64,000 nucleotides of DNA from Catonia carolina. Lineage: Eukaryota > Arthropoda > Insecta > Hemiptera > Achilidae. The number at the start of each line of letters is the position of its first letter. Position 1 is the first letter of the stretch. Of this stretch, positions 25,500-36,960 are shown piece after piece. The stretch covers positions 236,297,038-236,361,037 of the forward strand of contig JAQMRL010000001.1 in assembly GCA_035578175.1 (NCBI GenBank), written 5' to 3'. The position numbers and the translations under genes are program-made. The notes under the pieces were generated by a model. That model saw only the letters and a program-made list of their open reading frames with translations. It was not told the DNA's origin and made no database searches.

Positions 25500-26639
25500 T
25501 AGTAGTGATACATTGTGTGATTCTTATACGTATTTCAGGTGTTATAACTGACATGCCCTATACTCCTCCTGGAGTCTCCTGGATGCAGAAAAAACACTTG
25601 TGTCCAACTGTTGAAGTGGTCTTAAAGACGATCTTCATATTTCTTGGCACACTTAGGACAGAAGGCACTTAATTACAATGAGGTAACAATAATTTGTAGT
25701 GACCACCTCGATATTTCAATTGTAGAATACAAAACTGAAGGTCCCGGATTGGATTTCTGACTAAATCTGGAAGCAATCAACTGTTCAAGTTTTAAATTTT
25801 TTAAGTATTCTTAGTTATGAATGGGTACGGTAGTACCCAAAATGTTCTTAACTGTTGATGGGATTATAAATGCAAAAAGTAGGCTAATTTCTATAAAGAG
25901 TTTTATTAATTTTTTTAGTTAAACTATAAAATTATTTACATAATTATTTTTTTTAACATTGAAATAATCTTGAAGAAAATTATTCTTCGTTGTGTTTCTA
26001 AGTGAAATACACACGTAACATGTACTAATAAGACTAAAACTTAATTAGCATATGCTAAGAAAGCCTATAGTTGAAGCCTATAGTTGAAAAGACTCATACT
26101 TCTTTATGGTCGCATAGGCATGAATCCAATATTGGAGCTAGCGGCAACGCGTGAATTTGGTTTGCTATAAAAATAAAATGAAATCATTATTAAAAATATA
26201 GTGTGAAACACTCACGCAAATTTCTTTTGCCAGTGTGAATGATTAAAACTGAACCTAATTGTTTTTTTTTAACAGTATAGTTTTTCTTTTGCAATCAGTT
26301 AATAAATACAATAACTTTAAGCAAATATGAGAAAATCTGAGTAATGTCCTTAGAATTAAAACACAAACGACACTCAGTAGTGTGTTTGAAAAAGACCAAA
26401 CTGTGAAGAAACAAAAAATATATCTATACAAAATCAAACTTGATGAACTGTGAATCAACATCCCGAAACACAAAGTGTTGAAGTTGGAAATGACAATGAC
26501 GATGGTAGAGATGAAAACGACGCCAATTATGAGATGCTGATGATTAGGAGTTGAAGTAGAAAAGATGAAAAAATTTTAAATGACTAACAAAATCGTAGAG
26601 GTAAGTCCAATGGTTTAAAGCGTTTCAGTCTGTAAGTAT

Positions 26640-26870
26640 CTTCGCTGTTGTCAAGGAGGCTAAACAACGCTATGTTGTTTAATTTTCTTCTTTTATGAAG
26701 GGCAGGTTTAGGTCATTGTGTAGTATTTCATTTGTTTCGTACCACAATGGGGCTGCAGTGATCAGTCTCAGGCATTTTGATTGAAAGCGCTGCAGTATTT
26801 CTATATTTGATGAACTAGCTGTACCCCATAGCTCTAACCCATACGTCCAAATTGGTTTCAGTATACTTTG
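26640..26870 (-). pseudogene. Jockey-like LINE C-terminal fragment
   Basis: The minus strand reads KPIWTYGLELWGTASSSNIE followed by LQRFQSKCLRLITAAPLWY and a TAA. WTYGxELWGTAS...QRFQxKxLR is a conserved block after the reverse transcriptase domain of Jockey-clade elements. The rest of the element is missing. Confidence 0.75.
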
Positions 26871-27080
26871 TAATTGAAAATCAACCTCTGTTTGACCTTG
26901 ATTTTGATGGGCTAAATACGGAAAACCACTAATTGACGCTGAACCAAGAGCTTTGTAGAAATGAGTGTTTAAACTAAAGGTTGTAGAATTTTATTCTCTG
27001 TAATTTTAATATACACCTTTGTATTAAAATGCATTAAGGTTGCAATCTTAAAAAAATATCAATCCGTAATCACGAGAGTA
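26870..27080 (-). mobile_element. CTTTCTCTTGCC family, degraded inverted piece
   Basis: AAAATCAACCTCTGTTTG, AAATACGGAAAACCAC and GTTGTAGAATTTTAT match the inverted right part of the family. A small piece of the same end is at about 26,200-26,240 (GTGTGAAACACTCACGC). The two may be one copy split by the LINE fragment between them. Confidence 0.5.
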
Positions 27081-27424
27081 TAAGCCCCCACCACTACAAT
27101 TTGAAGATTAGCGAGCGCGGTAGTGCGGCTGTAGCCCATTATTTTCAGTCATGATTTTTATCCGAATTCGGTTAGAATCTATGTTGTTGACTGATTTTTT
27201 TACTTTATCTAAAATTGGCACACTTACTCCTCCGGTTGTGTTCTCTGCGCTGTTCTATTTGGGTTTGTCGCCTCGCGAAGGTGTCTCGCAGCTCTGTAAA
27301 GAAGAAATTCTTCGTATTAAATTGCTACCAATAAATTGTTAATCTGTTATAGATGAAAAATTTATATGTAATTAGCAACTACACCCTATTGAGAAGGGCT
27401 GCATTACAACTGCATTTAAAAAGT

Positions 27425-27431
<7 letters not shown>

Positions 27432-27459
<28 letters not shown>
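27432..27459. repeat. (AT)n microsatellite
   Basis: About 14 consecutive AT units. A second shorter AT run lies at about 27,558-27,569. Confidence 0.95.
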
Positions 27460-27764
27460 GGGCAGATAAGAGGAATGACATCCTGAGAGGAAGAAACCAA
27501 GATAAATAGTGCTTAACGTGATCCTTAGTTGGTCGATCAACGAATTAATAATAATAATATATATATATACACACAGTGATTCAGAACAGCTATAAGCATC
27601 TCTCGGTAGCTCAATCTATAGCTAAAAATAAGAAAAAACGTTCATATAAACATAGGCCCGAAAACGCTTCGTTAGCCAACTTATGTAGGGTCAAAGATTT
27701 CGTCGTGATTCCTTACCCTCGGTGAAATGAGACCATATAGACATTTTGAACGCTGTAATAAAGA

Positions 27765-27937
27765 TATGTTTTTTTTGTTTTACGTCTGACTGTTTTGAAA
27801 TTTCTGCTAGTGCAGGCGGTGGAGAATGATTATTATATGAAAATGAGTGATGAAAAAATGCCAAACCTGAGCGGGAATCGAACCCGGGAGCCCTGCGTAG
27901 AAGCCAGTTGCGCTAACCACTACGCCAACGGGCCGGC
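27765..27937 (-). mobile_element. SINE family B, minus orientation
   Basis: Read on the minus strand the head gives GTTGGCGTAGTGGTTAGCGC (A box) and GGGTTCGATTCCCG (B box), then CAGGTTTGGCATTTTTTCATC. It is flanked by a 12-bp perfect duplication CTGTAATAAAGA (27,753-27,764 and 27,938-27,949). It is a retroposon, not a working tRNA gene. The same head family is at 36,013-36,165. Confidence 0.85.
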
Positions 27938-27997
27938 CTGTAATAAAGAGGCAAATCTGATGGTTTCTTATGTATTTTTACCTGATAAATTGAATAA

Positions 27998-28189
27998 AAA
28001 TAAAAATACGCCAATGCCGACCGCATTGGCGTAGTTGGTAACGTGCTCGTCTCTCATCATGCAGTCGTGGGTTCGAATCGCACTCAGGCGCGGCAAATTT
28101 TCATACTTTACAAAAACTTATTTCATCCGTACACAGTTACACCCCAACGTTGTCGCTAGTGACCGTTGCAGTTGATACGAAGTTAAAAA
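27998..28189 (+). mobile_element. SINE with tRNA-like head, plus orientation
   Basis: Head CATTGGCGTAGTTGGTAACG (A box) and GTGGGTTCGAATCGC (B box), then a unique-looking body. An 11-bp perfect duplication AAATTGAATAA (27,987-27,997 and 28,190-28,200) flanks it. It lies 60 bp from a SINE in the opposite orientation. Confidence 0.8.
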
Positions 28190-28625
28190 AAATTGAATAA
28201 GTTGGTCCCAGTGAGTACCTTTATCAGTTTTAAAGATATATTACGTAAAACACTAGAATTCGGGTTGAAAAATAACACATTTTTGTCTTTAACATGAAAT
28301 TACTTTGGTAAATGGTAAATTAAAGTGTATTTTTATTAAGTAGATTTGTGGAAAAGTTAATTCTGAAATGATTCATGTGAATTACTTAAGAAAAAATTGA
28401 ATACTAAATATTGAAATTTAACTTAATTTAAAAACAAAAACATGATTGTGAAAAAAAATTTAACTGCATGAACTACTTTTTTGTCTTATTACTTATTAGA
28501 TTAATTAATTATTAATTACAAAATTACTAATTTCGTCCATAGCAAGAAAATAACAGCTGATTACTCATTCAATATTATAGATTTGACCTACATAAAATTA
28601 ATGAACTTCAGTTTAAAAACAAAGA

Positions 28626-31205
28626 GATGAGTTTGTTGGGAACTTAAAAGGTGGTAAAGTTGTATGGTAAATCAAATGTAAATAAACCATTTTGACATTT
28701 GAAACCGAAATTTGATTTTGGAAATATTCCCATCACTTTATTATGTACTCTGGAGTCAAAATTACAAGGCTGTTTGGATAATATTTGAAAACTAAGATTT
28801 TTTCATATGCGGCCTTTTGAACCAACTATGTAGCCCCAAAGTTTACTTGTTCTTACTTCGGTGGAAAATATAAAAATCTAATTTTCTAAAACCTTTTAGG
28901 ATTTTTTCTTTTAGTCCCCACCAGCATGTTTTTTTTAATTTCGTGGATATTTCATTTGTAATCTTTTAGTATTTTTAACGATAAAAACGGGAAAAATATT
29001 TTTAAAAAATCCTACATTAATATTTTTCAAATTGATTAGGTTATTAAATCGTAAATCTGGATGGGGTTTCGTAGTATAGAATTTGCGCACACCTCGCGCA
29101 TGTAATTTTTCCAGTCTGTAACACCGTTAGCCGACAACCCTAACTCATCTGCACAGTGGTATGTTCTTTACACAAACAGTAAATGAACCAAACTATTTTT
29201 CTCAGAGATAATCTACTACCTTCGAGCCATGTATCTATTCTTAATCCCACTTCAACACGACACGCGCGGCTGTAACAACGCCATCGATCGTTTTTATCTG
29301 TAAGCGACTAAGTCATATCATGACCATTTTCTACAGACGCGCTGCTTGAGCAGCTCGTACATTAGAATAAGATACTACAATTCAGTAGAGCAGTTCAGAT
29401 AAGATAATACACTAAAATTCAGTAGTTCTACTGTGGCGGGGGACTAAGAGAAAAGACCCCCTTTTTATAAGTTATTATACGTATAGCCGAATTTTTGTGA
29501 TATCAGGGAAATATGAGAAGGATGTTCTGTTCTCTTTCAGATAATCGGTTTTGTAAAGCAATTTCAGTTGCGTTGTACGCAGTGGTCACCAACTGGCGGA
29601 CCCCGGACCGTGGTCTCTAGAGAATATTTTTTTTGTACGCAGATCTTATCTTCTTCTGTGATGTAAAAAGTTTTACATTTAGGTGTGAGCGTACTGAAAG
29701 CAACTGATTATGTCAACACGATATATAATAAAGTTCTCTGAAATGATTGGATTGGACAAGTTACGGCCGCGATCAGGCTGAAAGCAACTCGTGATAGGAT
29801 GATTGCCATATCTAAATTTGTACGGTTGACAACGTAGACCTAAGTAAAAAGTTGGCCCGACCGTGGCTGTCTTATCAAAATTTAAATGGACCTGTATCAA
29901 ATTTATTTGACCATTGCGTTTTAGAGTAAAAATATATGTAACAAACATTTGTGATAAAAATGTTTAAACTTTAACTATTAATGTATAAACTAAATATAAT
30001 ATAAATATAACATTAAATATAATGTTTAAACTGTTGACTATTTTTTTTGTGTACCGCTAAGTACTTCATAGATTTATGCATATTTTATGTTAGTTACAGA
30101 ATTACAGCAGTGTGAATTTTCTGTGTTGAATTATTGCGTATATTTTTACGAAATTGGTTTGCGGTTTCATATTTGATGATATTGGACAATGCGAAAGTTC
30201 ACAAAAGAGTATGTGCAATAAAACGTCTATTCACAAAATTTTATAAATTTTATAACATACCCAAAGTTTGATAGCTTCACCCTGTAAAAAGAACAATGTG
30301 TTTCAATCATCAACATTTACAGATACGTAATATTATATTTTTGATTAATTTGTATGTGTTGTTTGCCATTTTATCTAGCAAAACAATTCAGTGGTTCTAA
30401 ATCTTACATAAGATCTCCTGTAATATCCAGACCTGTTTGATAGATGCAGTAACACGAATTTCACGTTTTAAATATTGAACTTTATCAGTCGATGCTAAAC
30501 CACAACTGATTTCAGCAAGATAGAAACGGTAGCAGATGAGAGCTTTGTATTAAGTTTAGAAGTTAATAACTCGGAAGGCAAAAACTATGGTCTTCAAAAG
30601 AGATCCTCGAAAACGTATTATAGATAATATACCAATTAACCATGTTACCCTTCATAGCACCGAAGTGAATTTAAATTTATTTAGGCAGAATGGTTAACAG
30701 ACAATTAAATCATTCCACACAAGTAAAATGTTTTGTAGCGGTGTACTCTCTTAAATCCCCCGAATACCTAAGATCAGTACCTCACTGTCCGACAGTGCTG
30801 GACAGTCAAACAACGTTCGGCCGATGTTTATTTGTTCTTCCTCCAGTTCACAACTCTTGAATTAACTTACTTTAAATTTTTGTTAGCATCCAGAGAAAAC
30901 AAAATGATTTCGGTGCGTAGAATTAATATTGATTCCTCACAATCACAAAATTGCTGAGATTTAATAAAAGACTTACACTTTACGTTTTCACTTGTATTGA
31001 CTTTTAAATTTGTTTGGTTTCGATGTTGATGAGTTAACCTTTCATAACCCACTTTCTTAAAATTCTGATGGATTTGTACTAATGAGTCTTAAATTCTCGA
31101 TTACAGAAACAATGATACACAGTGTGTACGCTACAAAAAACGAAACAATGATTACAGTGTGACAGAAATAATGATTTTCCTCTTTTGAAAATTGATGAAT
31201 TTTTA
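28626..31205. other. Stretch without a recognisable gene
   Basis: No conserved coding sequence is seen. CAGTGGTCACCAACTGGCGG at about 29,580 looks like one terminal inverted repeat of a hAT-type element, but the matching end is not found. A 61-codon minus-strand ORF (30,867-31,052) runs into a strong donor (AAA/GTAAGTTAA) but has no convincing acceptor. Inverted ATAT-rich words occur near 29,980-30,020. Confidence 0.4.
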
Positions 31206-32230
31206 CCGGGTGATACAAAACTATACGGCAATCTATCAGTTGCTCATTCTATAGCTAAAAATAAGAAAAAAAAAGATATAAACAAAGGCCCGAAAACGCT
31301 TCTTCAGCGAGTTATACTGGGTCAAAGATTTCGCCGAGAAGTTAGTAGGCCCTACTCTGGGTGAAATTAGACTATATGGACATTTTTAAGGCTGCAATAA
31401 AAAGACAAATCTGATGGTTTCTTATGTATTTTTACCTGACAAATTGAATAAAATTGGTCCCAGTAATGTGCCTTCATCAGTTTTAAAGATACCTTACGAA
31501 AAACACTAGAATTAGGGCTTAAAAATAACACTTTTTTGTGTTTAACGTGAACTTTTGTAAATTAAGGTGTAATTTTTATTACTTACATTTGTAGAAAATT
31601 TCTTAAAAGATTCATGTAAATTACAAGAAAAAATTAAATACTAAATATTCAAATTTAACTTTGTTTAAAAACAAAACAAACGTAATTGTGAAAAACATTT
31701 TTAACTGCAAGAAATACTAACTAATTTTGTCCATAGGTTGGAAATAACAGCTTATTGTTTATTTAATACTGTAGATTTACATAAAATTAATGAATTCCCG
31801 TTTAAAAACAGAGTAAAAATTAGTTATTAGTTACCTACAAAAGGTGCTCAAAGTGGCCTCCGTTTTTGTTAAATACATAAATTCAACTTAAAATGACCAC
31901 ACAGTCTCCCAACCTCACGCCATCAGACTTTTTTCTATGGGGGTGGATGAAGTTGGTGGTTAAAAAGAAAATTTGTTATTTTTAGCCCTAAGTCTTAGTG
32001 TTTTACGTAAGGTATCTTTAAAACTGATGAGTTTGCATTACTGGGACCAACTTTATTCAATTTGTCAGGTAAAAATTCATAAGAAACCATCAGATTTGTC
32101 TCTTTTTTTACAGCCTTAAAAATATTCATAAAAATGGTCTCATTTCACCGAGGGTACTTAATTCTCGGCGAAATCTTTGACTATATAACTCGCTAATGAA
32201 GCGTTTTCAAGCCTATGTTTATTTAAAATT
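31206..32230. repeat. Foldback element, family 2, two long arms
   Basis: The left arm (about 31,206-31,530) and right arm (about 31,965-32,230) are inverted copies, e.g. GATGGTTTCTTATGTATTTT against its complement AAATTCATAAGAAACCATC, and TGGTCCCAGTAATG against CATTACTGGGACCA. The outer end of the right arm is missing. It has no coding capacity. A tRNA-like SINE head lies directly after it (about 32,240-32,330). Confidence 0.75.
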
Positions 32231-32640
32231 ATTTCTTCAACCGCCTTCACCGGCGTAATAGTCAGCGTGCTGGACTTCAAAGTGGAAGGTCCCAGGTTTA
32301 TTCCTGGCCAGAGTCTAGAAAGTATTGCAGGTGCAAAGCCGCGTTCTAAATCCCACAGCATATATTTTATTTCACGATCAGAATGCAGTACAGGTGTTAT
32401 GAGATCCCGTTGTGTTATCAGGCGTACGGAAAACATCAGGCACAGCTAATAAAATAACCCTCCTCCGTCGAACCACCCGAAGGTCACGGGCAAAATTATT
32501 TAGTTTCGCTTACCATGCTCAAACAACCTCATTTTATATCAAAAATTTCTTTCGCTTCCTAATGAATTGTATTTTATTACGCTATAAATGTTATTATTAT
32601 ACTCTGATATTTAGATAAGATACGCTCGTACAAAGTTGAA

Positions 32641-34740
32641 CGCTTACTGTCTATTTCTTTATTACAGATACCCGAGTTTGGAGCCTTGTTTCTTCAAAAC
32701 CGCTTGATCAATATTAACGTTTTATACACCAAAATTTAGCTAATTTCAAACTATGTTGTTACATGTCAGTTTCATATTTTTAGCGTTTATTAATATTCCG
32801 ATATCAGGATGAGAAGAAAAAAAGAGTTGGCTTTTTTGTTGGTACAACACATTGCATACATTTAGAGGCTTATAACTCAAACACCGTTCAACCGGTTTAT
32901 TTGAGATATCGCCGGAATATAAACCTGCATCTTATTATTGTACGTACGAAATATCAAATTTTTAGCGTATTTAAATTTTGAGTTATTAGTAAAATTCTGA
33001 ACCCCTGTTAACTCCGTAACCGATCATTTATTCGACAATTTCAAAAAACTTTTGTATTCAGTATAAAAAAATTAATACAAATTCATTAATGTTATGGTAC
33101 AGCGATTGACCAGTTATTTGGTACAATTTTTTAAATATTTAAATAATGGTAGATGCTGCGGGGATGGAAGCTTAACCATGTTGCCACGTCTTTTAATCGG
33201 TTGTGTTCTTTTCTCTTCCTGCTAAAGTCGCTTTCCGACGTAACATACAAGTAGTTTAGTTGAAAATTGTAAGTAAATGATGAATGGGTATTAACATTGC
33301 ATTGTCATGTTTGTTATGCGTATACTGGAGGGACAGGTCCCAGGTATGCCAATAAAAATAGGTAGTAGGCCTACCGATTTACAACGCGGCGGCAACATGG
33401 TTAGGGTTTTTCCACCCCACCCCCCACGTAGCATAATCAACTATTATTTAAATACGTATTTAAACAATTCTACCGAAAACTGGCAATCGCTGTTCCATAA
33501 TATTAATGAATTTGTAATTTGTGTTAATTTTTTATACTGAATACAATGTTATTGTGACACTTATCGCTAAGGTCCGTTTCGGGATCTTGGTTACTAAATA
33601 ATTATTACACTAAAGTTTACAATTACAAATATTTATTACACTAAACGATTTACAAAATAAATAATAAACTAATTATAATAAAGTAATACAATAACTAACT
33701 TAATAATTTACTTAAAATAAATAATAAACAATAAATAACTTAATAATTTACTTAGCACTACTTACAATCAATTTTCTAGAATACACATACAAAATAAAAC
33801 TAAATACACAAAAACTGAATTTAATACAGATCACATCAACTTTTCACAATACACACACAAACAAAAACGGTAAAACAATCGTTGACCAACACAATGCTCG
33901 GAACCGTTAACCTGAATAACGCCCGTAGCCACTCGTCAAAGATCAAACGAATGCTGACTCTGACCGCGCTCGGGGGGGTCTCTTTATATACTCATTTAAA
34001 AAGATCCTTCCAGAAAAAGCAGAGAAACTCCATGCAAATGATAAAGTACAAAAAATAACCCTGTATAAATGAGTGCTAGAAAAATCTATTGTAAACAAGT
34101 CAACAATAGGTCTTTTGTAAATAGAAGCTGTTGTTACAGGCCGACCTTTTCATAAATAATAGCGCAGTGTCCTTTCAAACAACTTCTATGAATAGGCATA
34201 CCTTTATAGCCACCTCATTGTTCCTCTTGTCCTATTGTCACTTATTTTCACTCTATTATCCTCTCTTTACTATTTCCATGAATGAAATTCTAGAAATTAC
34301 GCGAACCATGTCTTTACGATATTGTCACAGTATTTTGAAATTGCCGAATTGATAAGCGGTTTCGGAGTTAACAGGGATTCAGATTTTACTAATTACTCAA
34401 AATTTAAATACGCTAAAAATCTGAAATTTCGTAGGTACAATAACAACATACAGGTTTATACTCCGGCGAAACTCAAATGAATCGGTGAGCGTTGTTTGAG
34501 TTATAAGCCTCTAAATGCATCCAATGTGTTGCAGTAACAAAAAACCGGCTCTTTTTCTCTTCTCATCTTGATATCGGATTATTAATAAACGCAAAAAATA
34601 TGAAACTAACATGTAACAACGCAGATTTAAATTAGCTAAATTTTGGTGTATAGTACGTTAAAATTGAACAAGCGGTTTTGAAGAAACAAGGCTCCAAACT
34701 CGGGTATCTACAATAAAGAAATGGACAGTAAATCTCGTCA
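32641..34740. repeat. Foldback element, family 3, with solo LTR inside
   Basis: Arms of about 400 bp (32,641-33,050 and 34,345-34,740) are inverted copies: TACCCGAGTTTGGAGCCTTG against CAAGGCTCCAAACTCGGGTA, GAGGCTTATAACTCAAAC against GTTTGAGTTATAAGCCTC. They diverge by several percent, so this is not an assembly hairpin. The 1.3-kb centre holds solo LTR B. No transposase is seen. Confidence 0.8.
33553..34329 (-). mobile_element. Solo LTR B
   Basis: It begins TGTGACACTTATCGCTAAGG and ends ATTGTCACA, is 777 bp long, and is collinear with solo LTR A. The flanks TTAT and GTAT match at 3 of 4. The TATA word TATATAAAG lies on the minus strand. It preserves the sequence into which Tigger jumped in copy A. 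Confidence 0.75.
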
Positions 34741-35076
34741 CATTTTTTTGTGTTTCACATCATATAACCTTTTTCTTTCTACGACGACATATGTATTTTA
34801 TTATTTTGTTATATAATATGAAATTTTATCTGTAATTTGATATAGATAAGTCATATGTCGGAAGAAACAGAAATAATAAACAAGTTAAAAAAAAATCACT
34901 GATGTTTTTGTATTTTGTTATTCAATAAAGTTTGTAAATGAGATCGTGTTGTGGCGCGGAGTCGATAATTTTACTTAGTGTAGTAGCGCTCAAACTCCCA
35001 TTTTATGAAATACATTGCTTACGGACTTCCAGTACTGCATTCTGAACATGAAATCAACTATAGTAGTTGCTAATGA
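34741..35076. repeat. Dispersed 0.33-kb repeat, inverted copy at 56,834
   Basis: TGTTATTCAATAAAGTTTGT, AGTGTAGTAGCGCTCAAACT and TGCATTCTGAACATGAAATC here are matched in reverse order and orientation at 56,834-57,155. It directly adjoins the right arm of foldback family 3. The nature of the repeat is unknown. Confidence 0.7.
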
Positions 35077-35121
35077 TATCGATGCGATTCATAGATTAAA
35101 AAATTACTAATAAATACTTAC

Positions 35122-35178
35122 CCATCACCCTGAACTTGTGCAGTTTGGACTGTTACGTCTTTCGTATTCATTTGAGGT
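35122..35178 (-). CDS. Microexon, 57 nt, phase 2-2 (3'-most seen)
   Basis: The acceptor AATCTTTTTCAG has a strong pyrimidine tract and the donor is GG/GTAAGTA. Frame after the first base: PQMNTKDVTVQTAQVQGD, then GG of the next codon. It is polar with no motif. It is the lowest-coordinate exon in the chain I could support; later exons would lie below 35,100 and were not found. Confidence 0.65.
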
Positions 35179-35459
35179 CTGAAAAAGATTCAAATTGTCC
35201 CAACTTACTTGTAAAATACATAATCTGTACTATTATAAAGATAAAGCTTGTTTTTTGTGCAGGCTAATTTCCAAAACTACTTAGCGGATTTTCATGAAAT
35301 TTTGACAGCGATTCGTATTTATATTCACAGCAATATTTTTTTAATCTTCAAAAATGATAACCCTAAGGGCCTTAATGAAGATTTTCATATATGTAAGTGT
35401 GTGTGTGTGTGCGCGCGCGCGTGCGTGCGTGTGTATATACTTATTGTTGTAGTAGATAC

Positions 35460-36230
35460 TGTCTGTCTGTAACTTGATGGCCTCCGATACAGGGAAGTAA
35501 TGTGCGGATTGTAAACCCTTTTCAGAAAACATTCATCTAATTTTTTTTAAGTTACTAAAACTTGTCGGAAATGACGTATTTTTATAAAACGAAGTATTTC
35601 GCGTATTTCTTGTTCTATAAAATTCTTTCGAAAAACACAAGCTTAATGAGATAATATATAATTTAGTAATAGTTTTTTTTTTCAGAACAAACTGTTTTTT
35701 TAAATACATCGTCATTGTTTAACTACTATTTCACGGATTAACATAATATTTGGCAGGTTTGTTCTGCAATAATTGTAAACGATGAAGCAATAAAATTTAA
35801 CAGAAAATCATTACTTTTTAAGTTACGAGGACAGTTTTTTCTTCAAAAACAAAACTTTTACTACATTATACATTATCTCATTAAGCGTGTTTGTAGAAAT
35901 AATTTTGTAGACAAAAACATGTGAAATACTTTGTTTTATAAAAATACGCCATTTCCGATAAGTTTTAGTTACTTAAAAAAATTAGAAATGTTTTCCGAAA
36001 TGATTTTACAATCACTACCCGTGGTGTAGTGGTCAGAGCAACTGGCTACTATGCCGGGGTCCCGGGTTCGATTCCCGGTCAGGTCTGGCATTTTTTTCAT
36101 CTGTAAATCACCACATATCATTACCTACGCACAAGCCCAAGGCTTATGTAGGCATCATCACTCAATAAAAAAAAATCCGCATATTGCTCCTCTCAGCCGG
36201 AGGCCATCAAGTTACAGAAAGACAGTAGTT
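35460..36230. repeat. Foldback family 1 (GGCCTCCGGC ends), copy with SINE
   Basis: The left end CTTGATGGCCTCCG and right end CGGAGGCCATCAAG are inverted, as are TCGGAAATGACG and its partner near 35,950. Other copies are at 52,513-53,100, its tandem duplicate, and 62,955-63,123. No ORF of meaning is present. Confidence 0.8.
36013..36165 (+). mobile_element. SINE family B, inside the foldback
   Basis: Head CCCGTGGTGTAGTGGTCAGA (A box) and GGGTTCGATTCCCGG (B box), then CAGGTCTGGCATTTTTTTCA shared with the SINE at 27,765. It interrupts TTTTACAATCCGCATATTGC of the foldback, with AATC on both sides as a short duplication. The anticodon loop is six bases and the acceptor arms do not pair, so it is not a functional tRNA gene. 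Confidence 0.8.
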
Positions 36231-36719
36231 GAAAGGGGAGAAGAACAAGAGACATATGTAGTATATATACAGTCGATGTAGCAGCTAGACAATTTCTGAT
36301 ACATATTTATTAAAAAAAAATTAATTAGGTCCTACACATGTTTTGCGTGCGAAGCCGCGCGGGCCATGCTAGTAAATTGATAAAATAAATTAGAAAGAAT
36401 TAGCTGTTATTCAAATTACATATAATTCAAACATATTAATTAATTGTAAAAATTCTCAGTTTAGTAAACAAAATTGTTAGTACCTAAGTTACCGTAATTA
36501 AAAATATATATTTAGTTATTTGTCTGATATAAAATAATTTCGGTTTATTTAATAAAGGGAAAATGTAAAAATTTATTAGGTTATTAGAAACGCGAGAAAT
36601 TATCTAGATAGTTAAGAAATTAAAAAGTTTTGTAATCTCTAAACCTTAAAATTTAATTAATTTATTTATTGATATTTAAAAGAACTTTATTATTTCAAAA
36701 ATATTTTAATTCGTTTTGT

Positions 36720-36960
36720 AAGAATGTTCGTGTTGGGTATCATAATGTTAATGTGGTACATAAATTAAGTTCCAAGTTTCATCGTCGTAGGATTTTCCGT
36801 TTTAGGGGTAATTTGTTTTCACATGCACGCACGCACAGACCAATCGGTGAAAACAACTTTTTTGGGTTCAGGGAGCCAGAAAATGTGTATTTTTGGTAGA
36901 AACTCGATTTCGAAAATGCTACATGAAACCTTACATACCTATAATACATGTAGAACACGA
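36720..36960 (-). mobile_element. CTTTCTCTTGCC family, old inverted remnant
   Basis: AGACCAATCGGTGAAAAC, TTTGGGTTCAGGG and ACTCGATTTCGAAAATGC match the left part of the family in reverse. The ends are lost. Confidence 0.5.

Larger units (their letters stand above)
27573..28625 (+). mobile_element. Foldback family 2, single arm with two SINE insertions
   Basis: It matches the left half of the inverted-repeat element at 31,206-32,230 (CTATAGCTAAAAATAAG, CCCGAAAACGCTTC, GATGGTTTCTTATGTATTTT, TGGTCCCAGT). Two SINEs sit in it, each with its own target duplication. No right arm is present, so it is either half of a foldback or a non-foldback relative. Confidence 0.65.
35224..36372 (+). mobile_element. 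Non-autonomous Helitron, copy 2, with nested insertions
   Basis: The 5' end TCTGTACTATTATAAAG is preceded by A and the 3' end GGGCCATGCTAG is followed by T, with a GCGAAGCCGCGCGGG hairpin word before the end. Both ends match copy 1 at 18,290. Its interior carries a foldback element, which in turn carries a SINE. A CA/TG plus CG microsatellite lies at about 35,398-35,430. Confidence 0.75.

Noticed and set aside
36013..36090. A tRNA gene (also at 27,865 and 28,022)
   Set aside because: A and B boxes are present but acceptor stems do not pair, one anticodon loop has six bases, and each is attached to a SINE body with target duplications or a shared 3' sequence.
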